A DNA stretch of 64,000 bases from Fodinibacter sp963834965 (GTDB lineage Bacteria > Actinomycetota > Actinomycetes > Actinomycetales > Dermatophilaceae): positions 1 to 64,000 of the forward strand of contig CAWIEI010000032.1 in NCBI GenBank assembly GCA_963834965.1. Direction: 5' to 3'. Below the pieces are notes generated by a model. That model saw only the letters and a list, made by a program, of their open reading frames with translations. It was not told where the DNA came from and did not search any database. Below are positions 47,132 through 56,929 of this stretch, one piece after another. Each line of letters starts with the position of its first letter. Position 1 is the stretch's first letter. A program made the translations under genes and the position numbers.

Positions 47132-47596
47132 ATGATCGCCGTCGACGAGTACCTGGCTTGCTGCGACCGCGCCCTCGACGCGTATGCCGACATCGTCACC
47201 GACCTCGGTGACCACCTCGTCAACGCCCGGCTCGACGCCGTCCCCGGGTCGAACTCGGCATTCGCACTGGTCACTCACATCGCCGGGATGACGTCCCGCT
47301 GGGTGCGCACCGTCAACCTGGGCATCCACGTGCCGCGCGACCGTAACGCCGAGTTCACCGCCACCGGGACCGTCGCCGAAGCGCTCGCCCTGCTCGACGG
47401 CACGCGAGCGCGTCTACACGAGGACGCGCGAGCGGCATCCCCGCGGGACGTGCCGGTCGATCCTGCCCACGACAACGACGGCTCGATCGCGTACGCGACC
47501 CAGGGCGAGGTGCTGCTGCACGTCTACGAGGAGCTCGCCCAGCACCTGGGCCAGCTCGAGGTGACACGCGACGTGCTGCTGGCACGACGCAGTTAG
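47132..47596 (+). CDS. DinB-like (DUF664-type) four-helix protein
   Basis: 154 residues, mostly helical. His in ALVTHIAGMTSRWVR and two His-rich positions in VLLHVYEELAQHLGQLEVTR fit the three-His metal site of the DinB/YfiT superfamily; the middle region is variable. Members include thiol-dependent transferases (mycothiol-dependent isomerases) and DNA-damage-inducible proteins of unknown activity. It precedes ligA by 52 bases in the same direction, which may be chance. Confidence 0.7.
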   Translation: MIAVDEYLACCDRALDAYADIVTDLGDHLVNARLDAVPGSNSAFALVTHIAGMTSRWVRTVNLGIHVPRDRNAEFTATGTVAEALALLDGTRARLHEDARAASPRDVPVDPAHDNDGSIAYATQGEVLLHVYEELAQHLGQLEVTRDVLLARRS

Positions 47597-47648
47597 CCGC
47601 GCCGCCGTCCACCGCCGAGGTGTCAGTGGGCTGCGGCAGGATGGGCGG

Positions 47649-49791
47649 GTGAGCGAGACCCCGACCGACCCCGCTGAGGAGCAGCCGATCGACGTCGTGC
47701 CCGACGACGTGCGCCACGAGTGGGAGACCCTGGCCGAGGAGGCGCGGGGCCACCAGTTCGCTTACCACGTGCGGGATGCGCCGACGATCAGCGACGGCGA
47801 GTACGACCTGCTGATGCGACGGCTCAATGCGCTGGAGGAGGCGCACCCGAGCCTGCGAACCCCTGACAGCCCCACGCAGCAGGTGGGCGGCGCGGTCTTC
47901 TCCACCGACTTCACCGCGGTCGACCACCTCGAGCGCATGCTCAGCCTCGACAACGCGTTCTCGACCGACGAGATGCTCGAGTGGAACGCGCGGGTCACGC
48001 GGGACGCGGGCGGTGCCGAGGTGCACTACCTGTGCGAGCTGAAGATCGACGGGTTGGCCGTCAACCTCCTCTATGAGAAGGGCCGCCTCACCCGGGCGCT
48101 GACCCGTGGCGACGGGCGCACCGGCGAGGACGTCACGCTCAACGTGCGCACGGTGCGCGGCATCCCGACCGAGCTCACGGCGATCCCCGAGGTACCCGCT
48201 GCCCGACCTCGTCGAGGTGCGTGGCGAGGTCTACTTCCCCATCGAGGCGTTCGGTGAGCTCAACGCACAGCTCGTCGAGGCGGGCAAGCCGCCGTATGCC
48301 AACCCCCGCAACACGGCGGCCGGGTCTTTGCGCCAGAAGGACCCTCGCATCACCGCCAGCCGCGAGCTCCGGATGCTGGTCCACGGCCTGGGCAAGCGCG
48401 AGGGGTTCGACCTGACGCGGCAGAGCGAGGCCTACGTCGCACTCGAGGCGTGGGGCCTGCCGGTCTCCACCCACTTCCGGGTCGTCGACTCGATCGAGGA
48501 GGTCAACGCCTTCATCGCGCACACGGGGGAGCACCGCCACGACGTCGAGCACGAGATCGACGGGGTCGTCGTCAAGATCGACGAGATCTCGGTGCAGCGC
48601 CGGCTCGGCTCCACCTCGCGCGCGCCACGGTGGGCCATCGCCTTCAAGTACCCGCCCGAGGAGGTCAACACCACACTCCTCGACATCCAGGTCAACGTCG
48701 GTCGCACCGGCCGGGTCACGCCGTTCGGGGTCATGGAGCCGGTCGTCGTCGCCGGGTCCACGGTCGAGCGCGCCACGCTGCACAACGCCACCGAGGTGGT
48801 GCGCAAGGGCGTGCTCATCGGCGACACCGTGGTGCTGCGCAAGGCCGGCGACGTCATCCCCGAGATCCTCGGCCCGGTCGTCGACCTGCGCGACGGCACC
48901 GAGCGCGAGTTCGTCATGCCGACGACCTGCCCGGCGTGCGGAACGACGCTGGCTCCGGAGAAGGAGGGCGACAAGGACATCCGGTGCCCCAACAGCCGGT
49001 CGTGCCCGGCGCAGCTGCGCGAGCGGCTGTCCAGCCTGGCCGGCCGCGGGGCATTCGACATCGAGGCCCTCGGCTACGAGGGCGCGGTCGCCCTGCTCGA
49101 CTCAGGGGTCCTCGACGACGAGTCGACCCTGTTCGGCCTGACCGCCGTCGACATCGCGCGGGTCCCGCTCTACACCCGCGCCGCGAAGAAGACCGACCCT
49201 GACGACGCCGTGGTCGACGGGCGGGTGCTCTCGGCGAACGGCCAGAAGCTGGTCGACAACCTCGGCCAGGCGAAGCAGAAGCCGCTCTGGCGCGTGCTCG
49301 TGGCGCTGTCGATCCGGCACGTCGGCCCCACGGCCGCGCGCGCCCTCGCGCAGCACCTCGGGTCGATGCAGCGCATCCGTGCGGCGAGCGTCGACGAGCT
49401 CGCCGGTGTCGAGGGCGTCGGCCCGGTCATCGCCGAGGCGGTGCGCGACTGGTTCGACAAGCCGGGCAACGAGTGGCACGTCGCCATCGTCGACCGCTGG
49501 GCCGCCGACGGCGTGCGCATGGTCGACGAGCGCGACGAGACGGTCGAGCAGACCCTCGCCGGGCTCACCATCGTGGTCACCGGCTCGCTCGAGGGGTTCT
49601 CCCGCGACGAGACCAAGGAGGCGATCCTGGCCCGTGGTGGCAAGGCCAGCGGTTCGGTGTCGAAGAAGACCGACTACGTCGTGGTGGGCGAGAACGCCGG
49701 CACCAAGGAGGACAAGGCGCGCGAGCTCGGGCTCCCCATCCTCGACGAGGCGGGCTTTCGCCGGCTGCTCGAGACCGGCAGCGCCGACTGA
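47649..49791 (+). pseudogene. ligA: NAD+-dependent DNA ligase LigA, one-base frameshift as sequenced
   Basis: LigA seals nicks in replication and repair. The adenylation domain (SLDNAFSTDEML, catalytic Lys132 in CELKIDGLAVNL), OB fold, Cys4 zinc finger (CPACGTTL to CPNSRSCPAQ), helix-hairpin-helix region and C-terminal BRCT domain (TIVVTGSLEGFSRDETKEAI) are all present. Near 48190-48193, after TELTAIPE, one extra base moves the rest (YPLPDLVEVRGEVYFP) into the next frame. The whole is 2143 bases, one more than a multiple of three. As LigA is normally essential and all domains are otherwise intact, a sequencing error is the best explanation. GTG 47649 is chosen for the family-length N terminus. 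Confidence 0.92.
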
Positions 49792-49858
49792 CCCGAGCCC
49801 GACGGTGCCGTCCTCGCGCCGAGGGAGACTGGCGGCACCCCCCACGGCGCAGCTGGAC

Positions 49859-49896
49859 GACCCGGCGGGCCTGGATCGGCGATGGCCCGCCGGGTC
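49859..49896. terminator. terminator hairpin between ligA and the VWA gene
   Basis: GACCCGGCGGGC (49859-49870) pairs perfectly with GCCCGCCGGGTC (49885-49896) around a 14-base loop, between convergent genes. Confidence 0.65.
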
Positions 49897-49929
49897 GCGT
49901 TCGGTGCGCGGCCGGGCCGCGCGCGTCGC

Positions 49930-51714
49930 TCAGGGAGCGCGCCGGGCGTCGACCGCCCGCGTGGTGATCGACGGGGCTCCCGTTGTGCTGGGCCCACCGT
50001 CGGCGGTCAGCACTGCCCGCACCTCGAGGGGGCGATCCGAGACGATGTCGAGGACCCCGAGCAGCAGGCCCGGGCCGTGGTCGACGGCCTCGTGCAGCGC
50101 ACAGCAGTCGTCCATCGTCGCGTGCCCGGCGGGCAGCTCGAGCTTGGCGAACGGCTTGGCCGGCTGGACGTCCGGCTCGCGACCGATCGTCTTCCCCTGC
50201 ACGACGAGTGCGGCGAAGCGCTTCTCGATGACCGCCGTGCACGTCGACGGGTTGTCGATCAGGACGGCCGTGGCGTACCGGCCGGGGACGACCGCGCATG
50301 GCCCGTCCTTCTCCTCCCCGTGCCCGTCATCGTGCCCATCGTCACTGTGGTCGGTCGGCGGACGCACCCCGCACACCACCTCGACGACGTAGTGGTAGCG
50401 GCACTTCGGCACGACGACGCGAACCCGCTTGCTGGCGACGACCACCCCGTCGGCGACAACGTCGATGGTGCCGGTGAAGACCTGGTCGCGCTCCGCGCAC
50501 GCCTTCGTTCCGACCCAGACGACCTCGAACCTCAGAGTGTGGGTCTCGTCACCGGCGAGGGGGCCGTAGCCGCCCGCCGGCGTGACCGACTCGACGAACT
50601 GGGCGGTGTCTCCGGTGGCCTCGAGGTGCACATTGCCCGTCGACTGCACAGCGGCCGCGATGAGCTCGGACAGGGTCGCCACGATGTCCCCGGGGTCGAC
50701 ACCGCTGCGGTGCTCGCCGCCCGTGGCGGCGGTGATCCGGCTGGCCTGGCCGGCGGTCCCCGCCGGCGGACAGGTCGTGTAGTTGAAGGTGCTCGCGTTC
50801 GGGTCGCCGTCGAGGGCGTCGGGGTCGGCACCGGTCGTGGTGCTCACCGCGACGACGGTGATCTCGGCGCCGGTCAGGTCCGCGGTGGCGGAGGCCTCGG
50901 TGACGGCGGCCGCCAGCCCGGTGAGGTCGGTGCAGATCGGGTCGTGGCCAGGGGCGTCGCCGAACCACACGACGATCCGCTTGCTGTCGGTGCGCCAGCC
51001 GACCGCGGCGTCGGTCGCGAGCTCGTGCAGTGCGTACAGCTGCCCCTCCGAGGTGTCGCCGCCCTCTCCGGCCGACCACACCCCGATCGCCGCGGCGGCA
51101 GCGGATGTGCTGGTCGTGGGCGCCAGCTGGTGCTGGAAGGCGTAGGAGTTGACCTCCGGCACCGGGAAGTCGCGGTAGTTGCCGACCCCCCAGGCCACGT
51201 CGAACGCGGAGAGCGCCGGGTCGCTCAGGATCGTGTCGACCCCCGCCTTGACCGCGTCGAGGACGGGAGACATGCTGCCCGTCGTGTCGGCGAGGAGGTA
51301 CACGTCGGCCTTGGGAGCGGTCCCGGTCGGGGGCACCGTCACGGTGATCGTCTCGGTGCGGCGGTCGCACTGGTCGAGCCGCCAGTCGTTGCGTCGAGGG
51401 TCGATGGTGACGGGCTCTCGTGGCACCGGTACGGCGGCACGCCTCGGGAGGTCGAACTCCGGGGCGAACGGGTCATGGCCCACGGTCGCCGTGAGCTCCG
51501 CGAGCGGGGTGAGGGTGCCGTCTGCTGCGGCCACCACGGAGACGACCTCGTTGGGCCGGTCGGCGACCGCGGCGTGGTAGGCGACGACGCGCTCCCCGCC
51601 GGGGAGGCGCCCCTCGGTGGTGGTGGCAAGGCGGGCCTCCCCGCCGAGTAGCTCGGTGAGGTGCTCCCGCACCGCAGCAGGCAGGTTCGTGGGTTCGTGC
51701 TTCTTTGAGGGCAT
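49930..51714 (-). CDS. VWA domain-containing protein, function unknown
   Basis: 594 residues with no signal peptide or membrane segment. Residues about 140-330 form a von Willebrand A domain: ADVYLLADTTGSMSPVLDAV gives a MIDAS-like Asp-x-Thr-x-Ser, followed by VAWGVGNYRDFPVPEV, RIVVWFGDAPGHDP and ITVVAVSTTT. Two beta-rich domains follow (KVRVVVPKCRYHYVVEV-like; ATAVLIDNPSTCTAV and LEVRAVLTAD). The N-terminal 100 residues are unrecognised. ATG 51714 fits the ligand-free start. It may be a structural or surface-assembly protein, but nothing in the neighbours indicates the partner. Confidence 0.75.
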   Translation of the reverse strand: MPSKKHEPTNLPAAVREHLTELLGGEARLATTTEGRLPGGERVVAYHAAVADRPNEVVSVVAAADGTLTPLAELTATVGHDPFAPEFDLPRRAAVPVPREPVTIDPRRNDWRLDQCDRRTETITVTVPPTGTAPKADVYLLADTTGSMSPVLDAVKAGVDTILSDPALSAFDVAWGVGNYRDFPVPEVNSYAFQHQLAPTTSTSAAAAAIGVWSAGEGGDTSEGQLYALHELATDAAVGWRTDSKRIVVWFGDAPGHDPICTDLTGLAAAVTEASATADLTGAEITVVAVSTTTGADPDALDGDPNASTFNYTTCPPAGTAGQASRITAATGGEHRSGVDPGDIVATLSELIAAAVQSTGNVHLEATGDTAQFVESVTPAGGYGPLAGDETHTLRFEVVWVGTKACAERDQVFTGTIDVVADGVVVASKRVRVVVPKCRYHYVVEVVCGVRPPTDHSDDGHDDGHGEEKDGPCAVVPGRYATAVLIDNPSTCTAVIEKRFAALVVQGKTIGREPDVQPAKPFAKLELPAGHATMDDCCALHEAVDHGPGLLLGVLDIVSDRPLEVRAVLTADGGPSTTGAPSITTRAVDARRAP

Positions 51715-51826
51715 GGTGTGTCTCTTCCGAGCGCGCGGGCCGATCCCCCAGTCCGTCTGGCCGCTCACCACCGAGGAGGGGCTGACCGGCCCCCCTGATA
51801 CGCACAGGGCGTGCGAACCAGCCCGG

Positions 51827-52492
51827 TCAGTTCCTGCTGCGCAGGGCCCGTGGTGCGTTGAGGTCGAGGGCGACGGCGACCACCCGGATCGTGAAGACCA
51901 GGGCCACCGAGCCCCAGATGGTCCACCGCGACGTGACGCCGAGGTAGTCGGCGAGCACCACGAGCGCCGCACCGAGCAGCGCGGGCAGGGCGTAGAGCTC
52001 GCGCTGCAGCACCTCGGGCACCCGCCCGGCGAGCACGTCGCGCATCACCCCACCACCCACGGCGGTGATGCCGCCGATCAGGGTCGAAGCCAGTGCCCCG
52101 GCACCGACACCCAGCGCCACCAGCGCGCCGTTGACCGCGAAGAGGGCGAGGCCGCCGGCGTCGAGGAGGCGCACGGCATACGGCAGGCGACGCCAGCGCA
52201 CGTCGGGGCTGCGGTCGGCCAGCTCCTCCCACCGGCCGTGCAGCAGGAAGACCAGTACGGCCGCCACCACGGCGGCGGCGAGCAACGGCCACGAGCTGAC
52301 GGCGACCGGTGGCGTGATGCCCAGGAACAGGTCGCGGATGATGCCGCCCCCCAGCCCGGCAACCCACGCCAGCACGAGCACACCGAACAGGTCGAGGCCG
52401 CCGCGCACCGCGACCACCGCCCCGGAGAGCGCGAAGACGAAGACGCCGACGACATCGAGCACGGCCTGGGTCGTCGTGGTGTCGGTGAGCAC
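51827..52492 (-). CDS. TRIC/UPF0126-type membrane channel protein
   Basis: A 221-residue protein with seven membrane segments in two similar repeats, each with a glycine motif: GLGGGIIRDLFLG and AVGGGVMRDVLAG. This is the TRIC-like family, whose members act as K+ or small-molecule channels. GTG 52492 is chosen because GGAGG lies 8 bases upstream; the open frame continues further. It is divergent from gatC. Confidence 0.88.
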   Translation of the reverse strand: MLTDTTTTQAVLDVVGVFVFALSGAVVAVRGGLDLFGVLVLAWVAGLGGGIIRDLFLGITPPVAVSSWPLLAAAVVAAVLVFLLHGRWEELADRSPDVRWRRLPYAVRLLDAGGLALFAVNGALVALGVGAGALASTLIGGITAVGGGVMRDVLAGRVPEVLQRELYALPALLGAALVVLADYLGVTSRWTIWGSVALVFTIRVVAVALDLNAPRALRSRN

Positions 52493-52613
52493 CGGCACAT
52501 CCTCCCAGCCCACGCGACACCGGAGCCGGGCGCTCGGCCGGCAGCCCCGGCGACCACCCACGCCCCGGGCGTGAGCAGGATGGGCCGCGACGGGCCGGTT
52601 CCCGCCGGGCCCA

Positions 52614-52619
52614 TAGACT
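52614..52619 (+). promoter_or_regulatory. -10 hexamer for leaderless gatC
   Basis: TAGACT ends 7 bases before the gatC ATG. Confidence 0.45.
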
Positions 52620-52626
52620 GGCCGGC

Positions 52627-52923
52627 ATGGCCGAACTCACCCGGAACGACGTGGCGCACCTCGCCGGTCTCGCCCGCATCGACCTCTCGGATGCCGAGCT
52701 GGACAAGATGGTCGGCGAGCTCGGCGTCATCCTCGAGGCGGTCGCGACCGTGCAGCAGGCTCCGATCGCCGACGTCGAGCCGATGAGCCACCCGATGCCC
52801 ATCGTCAACGTCACCCGGCCCGACATCGTCCGCCCCTCGCTCACGCCGGAGGCCGCGCTGTCCGGCGCCCCCGAGAGCGAGCAGCAGCGCTTCGCTGTGC
52901 CGCGGATCCTGGACGAAGACTGA
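52627..52923 (+). CDS. gatC: Asp-tRNA(Asn)/Glu-tRNA(Gln) amidotransferase subunit GatC
   Basis: GatC (98 residues) holds GatA and GatB together in the enzyme that makes Gln-tRNA(Gln) and Asn-tRNA(Asn) from misacylated tRNAs. It shows NDVAHLAGLARIDLSDAELD, ILEAVATVQQAP and the C-terminal conserved RPDIVRPSLT region and FAVPRILDED. The ATG follows a leaderless-type -10 box. gatA and gatB follow. Confidence 0.95.
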   Translation: MAELTRNDVAHLAGLARIDLSDAELDKMVGELGVILEAVATVQQAPIADVEPMSHPMPIVNVTRPDIVRPSLTPEAALSGAPESEQQRFAVPRILDED

Positions 52924-53012
52924 CCCGAGCGCTCCCGCAGCGCACGACCGGATGCCGGCCCGCCGGCATCCACCCGAACCTCACCGGCCCCGCACCCACA
53001 GGAAGCCACGAC

Positions 53013-54551
53013 GTGACCACCGACCTCACCCGGTCCACCGCCGCCGAGCTCGCCGACCTCCTCGCGCAGGGGAGCGTGTCGGCGCGCGAGGTGGCCCAGG
53101 CCCACCTCGACCGCACCGGCGCCGTCGACGGCGACGTGCACTCCTACCTGCACGTCGACGCCGAGGGTGCGCTCGCCCAGGCCGACGCCGTCGACCGGCG
53201 CCGATCCGCGGGCGAGTCGCTGCACCGACTTGCCGGGGTGCCGATCGCGGTCAAGGACGTCATGGCCACGCAGGGCCTGCCGACGACGTGCGGATCGCGC
53301 ATCCTGCAGGGTTGGGTGCCCCCTTACGACGCGACCCTGGTGACCCGGCTGCGCGAGGCCGGGATGCCGATCCTCGGCAAGACCAACATGGACGAGTTCG
53401 CGATGGGCTCCTCCACCGAGCACAGCGCCTACGGCCCGAGCCACAACCCGTGGGACCTCGAGCGGATTCCGGGCGGGTCCGGCGGCGGGTCGTCATCGGT
53501 CGTCTCGTCGTTCCAGGCGCCCCTGGCCATCGGCACCGACACCGGTGGCTCGATCCGCCAGCCCGCCGCGGTCACCGGCACGGTCGGCACCAAGCCCACC
53601 TACGGCGGTGTTTCCCGCTACGGCCTGGTGGCCCTGGCGAGCTCGCTCGACCAGGCCGGCCCGTGCACGCGCACCGTGCTCGACGCCGCCCTGCTGCACG
53701 AGGTCATCGCGGGCCACGACCCGATGGACTCCACCTCGATCGACGCCCCGGTGCCGCCGGTGGTCGAGGCCGCCCGCCGAGCCGACGTGAAGGGCATGCG
53801 CATCGGCATCGTGCGCGAGCTGACCGGCGAGGGCTTCCAGGCCGGCGTGCAGACGCGCTTCGACGAGGCCGTGCAGCACCTGGTCGACGCCGGCGCCGAG
53901 GTCGTCGAGGTTTCCTGCCCGAGCTTCACCTACGCGCTGGCCGCCTACTACCTGATCCTGCCGAGCGAGGCCTCGAGCAACCTCGCCAAGTTCGACGCCA
54001 TGCGCTATGGCCTGCGCGTCGCCCCCGAGGGCATCGACGCCCCGAGCGCCGAGCAGGTCATGGCCGCCACCCGAGATTCCGGCTTCGGCGACGAGGTCAA
54101 GCGGCGCATCATCCTGGGCACCTACGCCCTGTCCAGCGGCTACTACGACGCCTACTACGGCTCGGCCCAGAAGGTGCGCCGGCTGATCGCGAACGACTTC
54201 ACCACCGCGTTCGAGCAGGCCGACGTGCTGGTCAGCCCCACCGCCCCCACGACGGCCTTCAAGCTCGGCGACAAGCTCGACAACCCGATGGCCATGTACC
54301 TCAACGACATCGCGACCATCCCGGCCAACCTGGCCGGCATCCCCGGCATGTCGGTGCCGAGCGGCCTGGCCCCCGAGGACATGCTGCCGGCTGGCTTCCA
54401 GATCCTGGCCCCGGCCATGCGCGACGAGCGGCTGTATGCCGTCGGCGCGGCGCTCGAGGCGCGGCTCACCGCCGCCTGGGGCGGAGCGCTCCTCGACCGG
54501 GCCCCGGCGCTCGGGGCGGCCGCCGGCACCACGACCACGAAGGAGGCCTGA
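53013..54551 (+). CDS. gatA: Glu-tRNA(Gln) amidotransferase subunit GatA
   Basis: The amidase subunit (512 residues) releases ammonia from glutamine for transamidation. The Ser-cisSer-Lys triad is seen as Lys in VPIAVKDVM and the Ser pair in IPGGSGGGSSSV and TDTGGSIRQPA. GKTNMDEFAMGSS is the family signature. GTG 53013 follows GAAGCCACGAC. It is 89 bases after gatC and 3 bases before gatB. Confidence 0.95.
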   Translation: MTTDLTRSTAAELADLLAQGSVSAREVAQAHLDRTGAVDGDVHSYLHVDAEGALAQADAVDRRRSAGESLHRLAGVPIAVKDVMATQGLPTTCGSRILQGWVPPYDATLVTRLREAGMPILGKTNMDEFAMGSSTEHSAYGPSHNPWDLERIPGGSGGGSSSVVSSFQAPLAIGTDTGGSIRQPAAVTGTVGTKPTYGGVSRYGLVALASSLDQAGPCTRTVLDAALLHEVIAGHDPMDSTSIDAPVPPVVEAARRADVKGMRIGIVRELTGEGFQAGVQTRFDEAVQHLVDAGAEVVEVSCPSFTYALAAYYLILPSEASSNLAKFDAMRYGLRVAPEGIDAPSAEQVMAATRDSGFGDEVKRRIILGTYALSSGYYDAYYGSAQKVRRLIANDFTTAFEQADVLVSPTAPTTAFKLGDKLDNPMAMYLNDIATIPANLAGIPGMSVPSGLAPEDMLPAGFQILAPAMRDERLYAVGAALEARLTAAWGGALLDRAPALGAAAGTTTTKEA

Positions 54552-54554
54552 GCG

Positions 54555-56084
54555 ATGACCACCCAGGCACACGCGGAGGCGACCCTGCCGTTCGACGAGG
54601 CCATCGCGGCCTTCGACCCGGTCATGGGCCTCGAGGTGCACGTCGAGCTGAACACCGCCACCAAGATGTTCTGCGGCTGCCCCACCGAGTTCGGGGCCGA
54701 CCCCAACACCCAGACCTGCCCGGTGTGCCTCGGCCTGCCAGGCGCGCTGCCGGTGGTCAACGTCAAGGCCGTGGAGTCGGCGATCCGCATCGGGCTGGTG
54801 CTCAACTGCGAGATCGCCTCGTGGTGCCGCTTCGCGCGGAAGAACTACTTCTACCCGGACATGCCCAAGAACTTCCAGACCTCGCAGTACGACGAGCCGA
54901 TCGCCTTCAACGGCTACCTCGACGTCGAGCTCGACGACGGCACCGTCTACCGGGTCGAGATCGAGCGGGCCCACATGGAGGAGGACACCGGCAAGTCGCT
55001 GCACGTCGGCGGCTCGACCGGTCGCATCCACGGCGCAACGCACAGCCTGGTCGACTACAACCGCGCCGGCATCCCGCTGATCGAGATCGTCACCAAGCCG
55101 ATGACGGGGGCGGGGGAGCGGGCGCCGGAGATCGCCCGTGCCTACGTGGCCACGCTGCGCGACCTGCTCAAGGCGCTCGACGTCTCGGACGTGCGGATGG
55201 AGCAGGGCTCGATGCGCTGCGACGTCAACCTGTCGCTGATGCGCAAGGACGCCACGAAGCTCGGCACCCGCTCGGAGACCAAGAACGTCAACTCGCTGCG
55301 CTCGGTCGAGCGGGCGGTGCGCTACGAGATCGGCCGGCACGCGGCGGTGCTCACCTCGGGCGGCACCATCGTGCAGGAGACCCGGCACTGGCACGAGGAC
55401 ACCGGCGTCACGACGTCGGGGCGGGTGAAGTCCGACGCCGACGACTACCGCTACTTCCCCGAGCCCGACCTGGTGCCCGTGGCGCCGTCGCGCGAGGACG
55501 TCGACGCGCTGCGCGGCACGCTGCCCGAGCCACCGGCCGCCCGCCGCAAGCGGCTGCAGGCCGCCTGGGGGTTCGCCGACCTCGAGATGCGCGACGTCGT
55601 CAACGCCGGGCTGGTCGAGCTGGTCGAGGAGACCGTCGCGGCCGGGGCGTCGCCGGCGGCCGCCCGCAAGTGGTGGTCGGGCGAGGTGGCCCGGCGGGCC
55701 AACGCCGAGGGGCTCGACGTGCCGACCTACGCCGCGGGCCTCGGCGTGGGACCGGCATCCGTGGTCGAGCTCGAGGGGCTGGTGACCTCGGGCCGGCTCA
55801 ACGACGCCATGGCCCGCCAGGTCTGGGAGGGCGTGCTCTCGGGGGAGGGGGCGCCGACCGCCGTGGCCGACGCCCGCGGCCTCGCCCTCTCGCAGGACAC
55901 CGGGGCGCTCGAGGCGGCGGTGGATGCCGTGATCGCCGCCAACCCCGACGTCGCCGACAAGATCCGCGACGGCAAGGTGCAGGCGGTGGGTGCGCTCATC
56001 GGCCAGGTGATGCGGGAGATGAAGGGGTCGGGCGACGCCGCCGCGGCCCGCGCCCTCATCCTGGGAAGGCTCGGCCAGCCCTGA
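54555..56084 (+). CDS. gatB: Glu-tRNA(Gln)/Asp-tRNA(Asn) amidotransferase subunit GatB
   Basis: GatB (509 residues) activates the mischarged aminoacyl-tRNA by phosphorylation. N-terminal motifs: VMGLEVHVELNTATKMFCGC, CPVCLGLPGALPVVN, RKNYFYPDMPKNFQTSQYD, HLEED-like HMEEDTGKSLH and LVDYNRAGIPLIEIV. Metal-binding Cys pairs (CGC, CPVC) are present. The YqeY-like C-terminal domain ends LILGRLGQ. Last gene of gatCAB. Confidence 0.95.
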   Translation: MTTQAHAEATLPFDEAIAAFDPVMGLEVHVELNTATKMFCGCPTEFGADPNTQTCPVCLGLPGALPVVNVKAVESAIRIGLVLNCEIASWCRFARKNYFYPDMPKNFQTSQYDEPIAFNGYLDVELDDGTVYRVEIERAHMEEDTGKSLHVGGSTGRIHGATHSLVDYNRAGIPLIEIVTKPMTGAGERAPEIARAYVATLRDLLKALDVSDVRMEQGSMRCDVNLSLMRKDATKLGTRSETKNVNSLRSVERAVRYEIGRHAAVLTSGGTIVQETRHWHEDTGVTTSGRVKSDADDYRYFPEPDLVPVAPSREDVDALRGTLPEPPAARRKRLQAAWGFADLEMRDVVNAGLVELVEETVAAGASPAAARKWWSGEVARRANAEGLDVPTYAAGLGVGPASVVELEGLVTSGRLNDAMARQVWEGVLSGEGAPTAVADARGLALSQDTGALEAAVDAVIAANPDVADKIRDGKVQAVGALIGQVMREMKGSGDAAAARALILGRLGQP

Positions 56085-56144
56085 CCGTCCCTGAAGCGAC
56101 CAACAGGTCACGGGAGGGACAGGCCGACCGTCCCTGAAGCGACC
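56083..56144 (+). repeat. 19-base direct repeat downstream of gatB
   Basis: GACCGTCCCTGAAGCGACC occurs at 56083-56101, overlapping the gatB stop, and again at 56126-56144. Each copy is followed by an inverted short motif (GACC-AACAG-GTC; GACC-TATT-GGTC), so both can form small hairpins, perhaps a double terminator. A longer pairing, GTCCC with GGGAC, is also possible. The rest of the gap before ahpC (56145-56360) holds no gene; CCGAT-CCAGAT-ATCGG near 56280 is a minor palindrome. Confidence 0.6.
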
Positions 56145-56360
56145 TATTGGTCGATCTGGGAACGGAGCGAGGGCCTGTCGCCTGAGACGTGGGTCACAGT
56201 CCGGATCTGCTTGTGCGGCAGGCGTTCCGCGCTGCGGAACCCGGTGCTCGGCGACCCCGGGCGTACCGATACTCTTGAACCGATCCAGATATCGGGACGC
56301 CATCGTCGGCGCCCGGCTGGAGCGACCCCAGTTCTCCACCCAAGGAGCAGTGACTTCCGC

Positions 56361-56924
56361 ATGTCCCTCGTCAACACGACCGTGCAGCCCTTCGAGGCCA
56401 CGGCCTTCGTCAACGGCTCGTTCGTCCCGGTGTCCTCCGCGGACATCGAGGGGAAGTGGGCGATCTTCTTCTTCTACCCGGCCGACTTCACCTTCGTCTG
56501 CCCCACCGAGCTCGGTGACCTGGCCGACCACTACGAGGAGCTCAAGGCCCTCGGCGTCGAGGTCTACTCCGTGTCGACCGACACCCACTTCACCCACAAG
56601 GCATGGCACGGGGTCTCCGACACCATCCGCAAGGTGACCTACCCGATGGTCGGCGACCCGACCCACCGCATCTCCAAGAACTTCAAGATCCTCCGCAAGG
56701 CCGAGGGCCTGGCCGACCGTGGCACCTTCCTGGTCGACCCCGACGGCGTCATCCAGTTCCACGAGGTCACCGCCGAGGGCATCGGCCGCAACGCCGCCGA
56801 GCTGGTCCGCAAGGTCAAGGCCGCCCTCTACGTGCGCAACCACCCGGGCGAGGTCTGCCCCGCCAAGTGGGAAGAGGGCGAGGACACCCTCGCCCCGTCG
56901 CTCGACCTCGTGGGGAAGATCTGA
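56361..56924 (+). CDS. ahpC: peroxiredoxin AhpC (alkyl hydroperoxide reductase subunit C)
   Basis: Typical 2-Cys peroxiredoxin of 187 residues that reduces H2O2 and organic peroxides. The peroxidatic Cys is in FTFVCPTELGDL and the resolving Cys in GEVCPAKW. VSTDTHFTHKAWH and GDPTHRISKNF are family marks. ATG 56361 has AAGGAG further than usual (about 13 bases). ahpF follows after 5 bases and reduces it. Neither an OxyR gene nor a clear OxyR site is seen next to it. Confidence 0.96.
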   Translation: MSLVNTTVQPFEATAFVNGSFVPVSSADIEGKWAIFFFYPADFTFVCPTELGDLADHYEELKALGVEVYSVSTDTHFTHKAWHGVSDTIRKVTYPMVGDPTHRISKNFKILRKAEGLADRGTFLVDPDGVIQFHEVTAEGIGRNAAELVRKVKAALYVRNHPGEVCPAKWEEGEDTLAPSLDLVGKI

Positions 56925-56929
56925 CCCCC

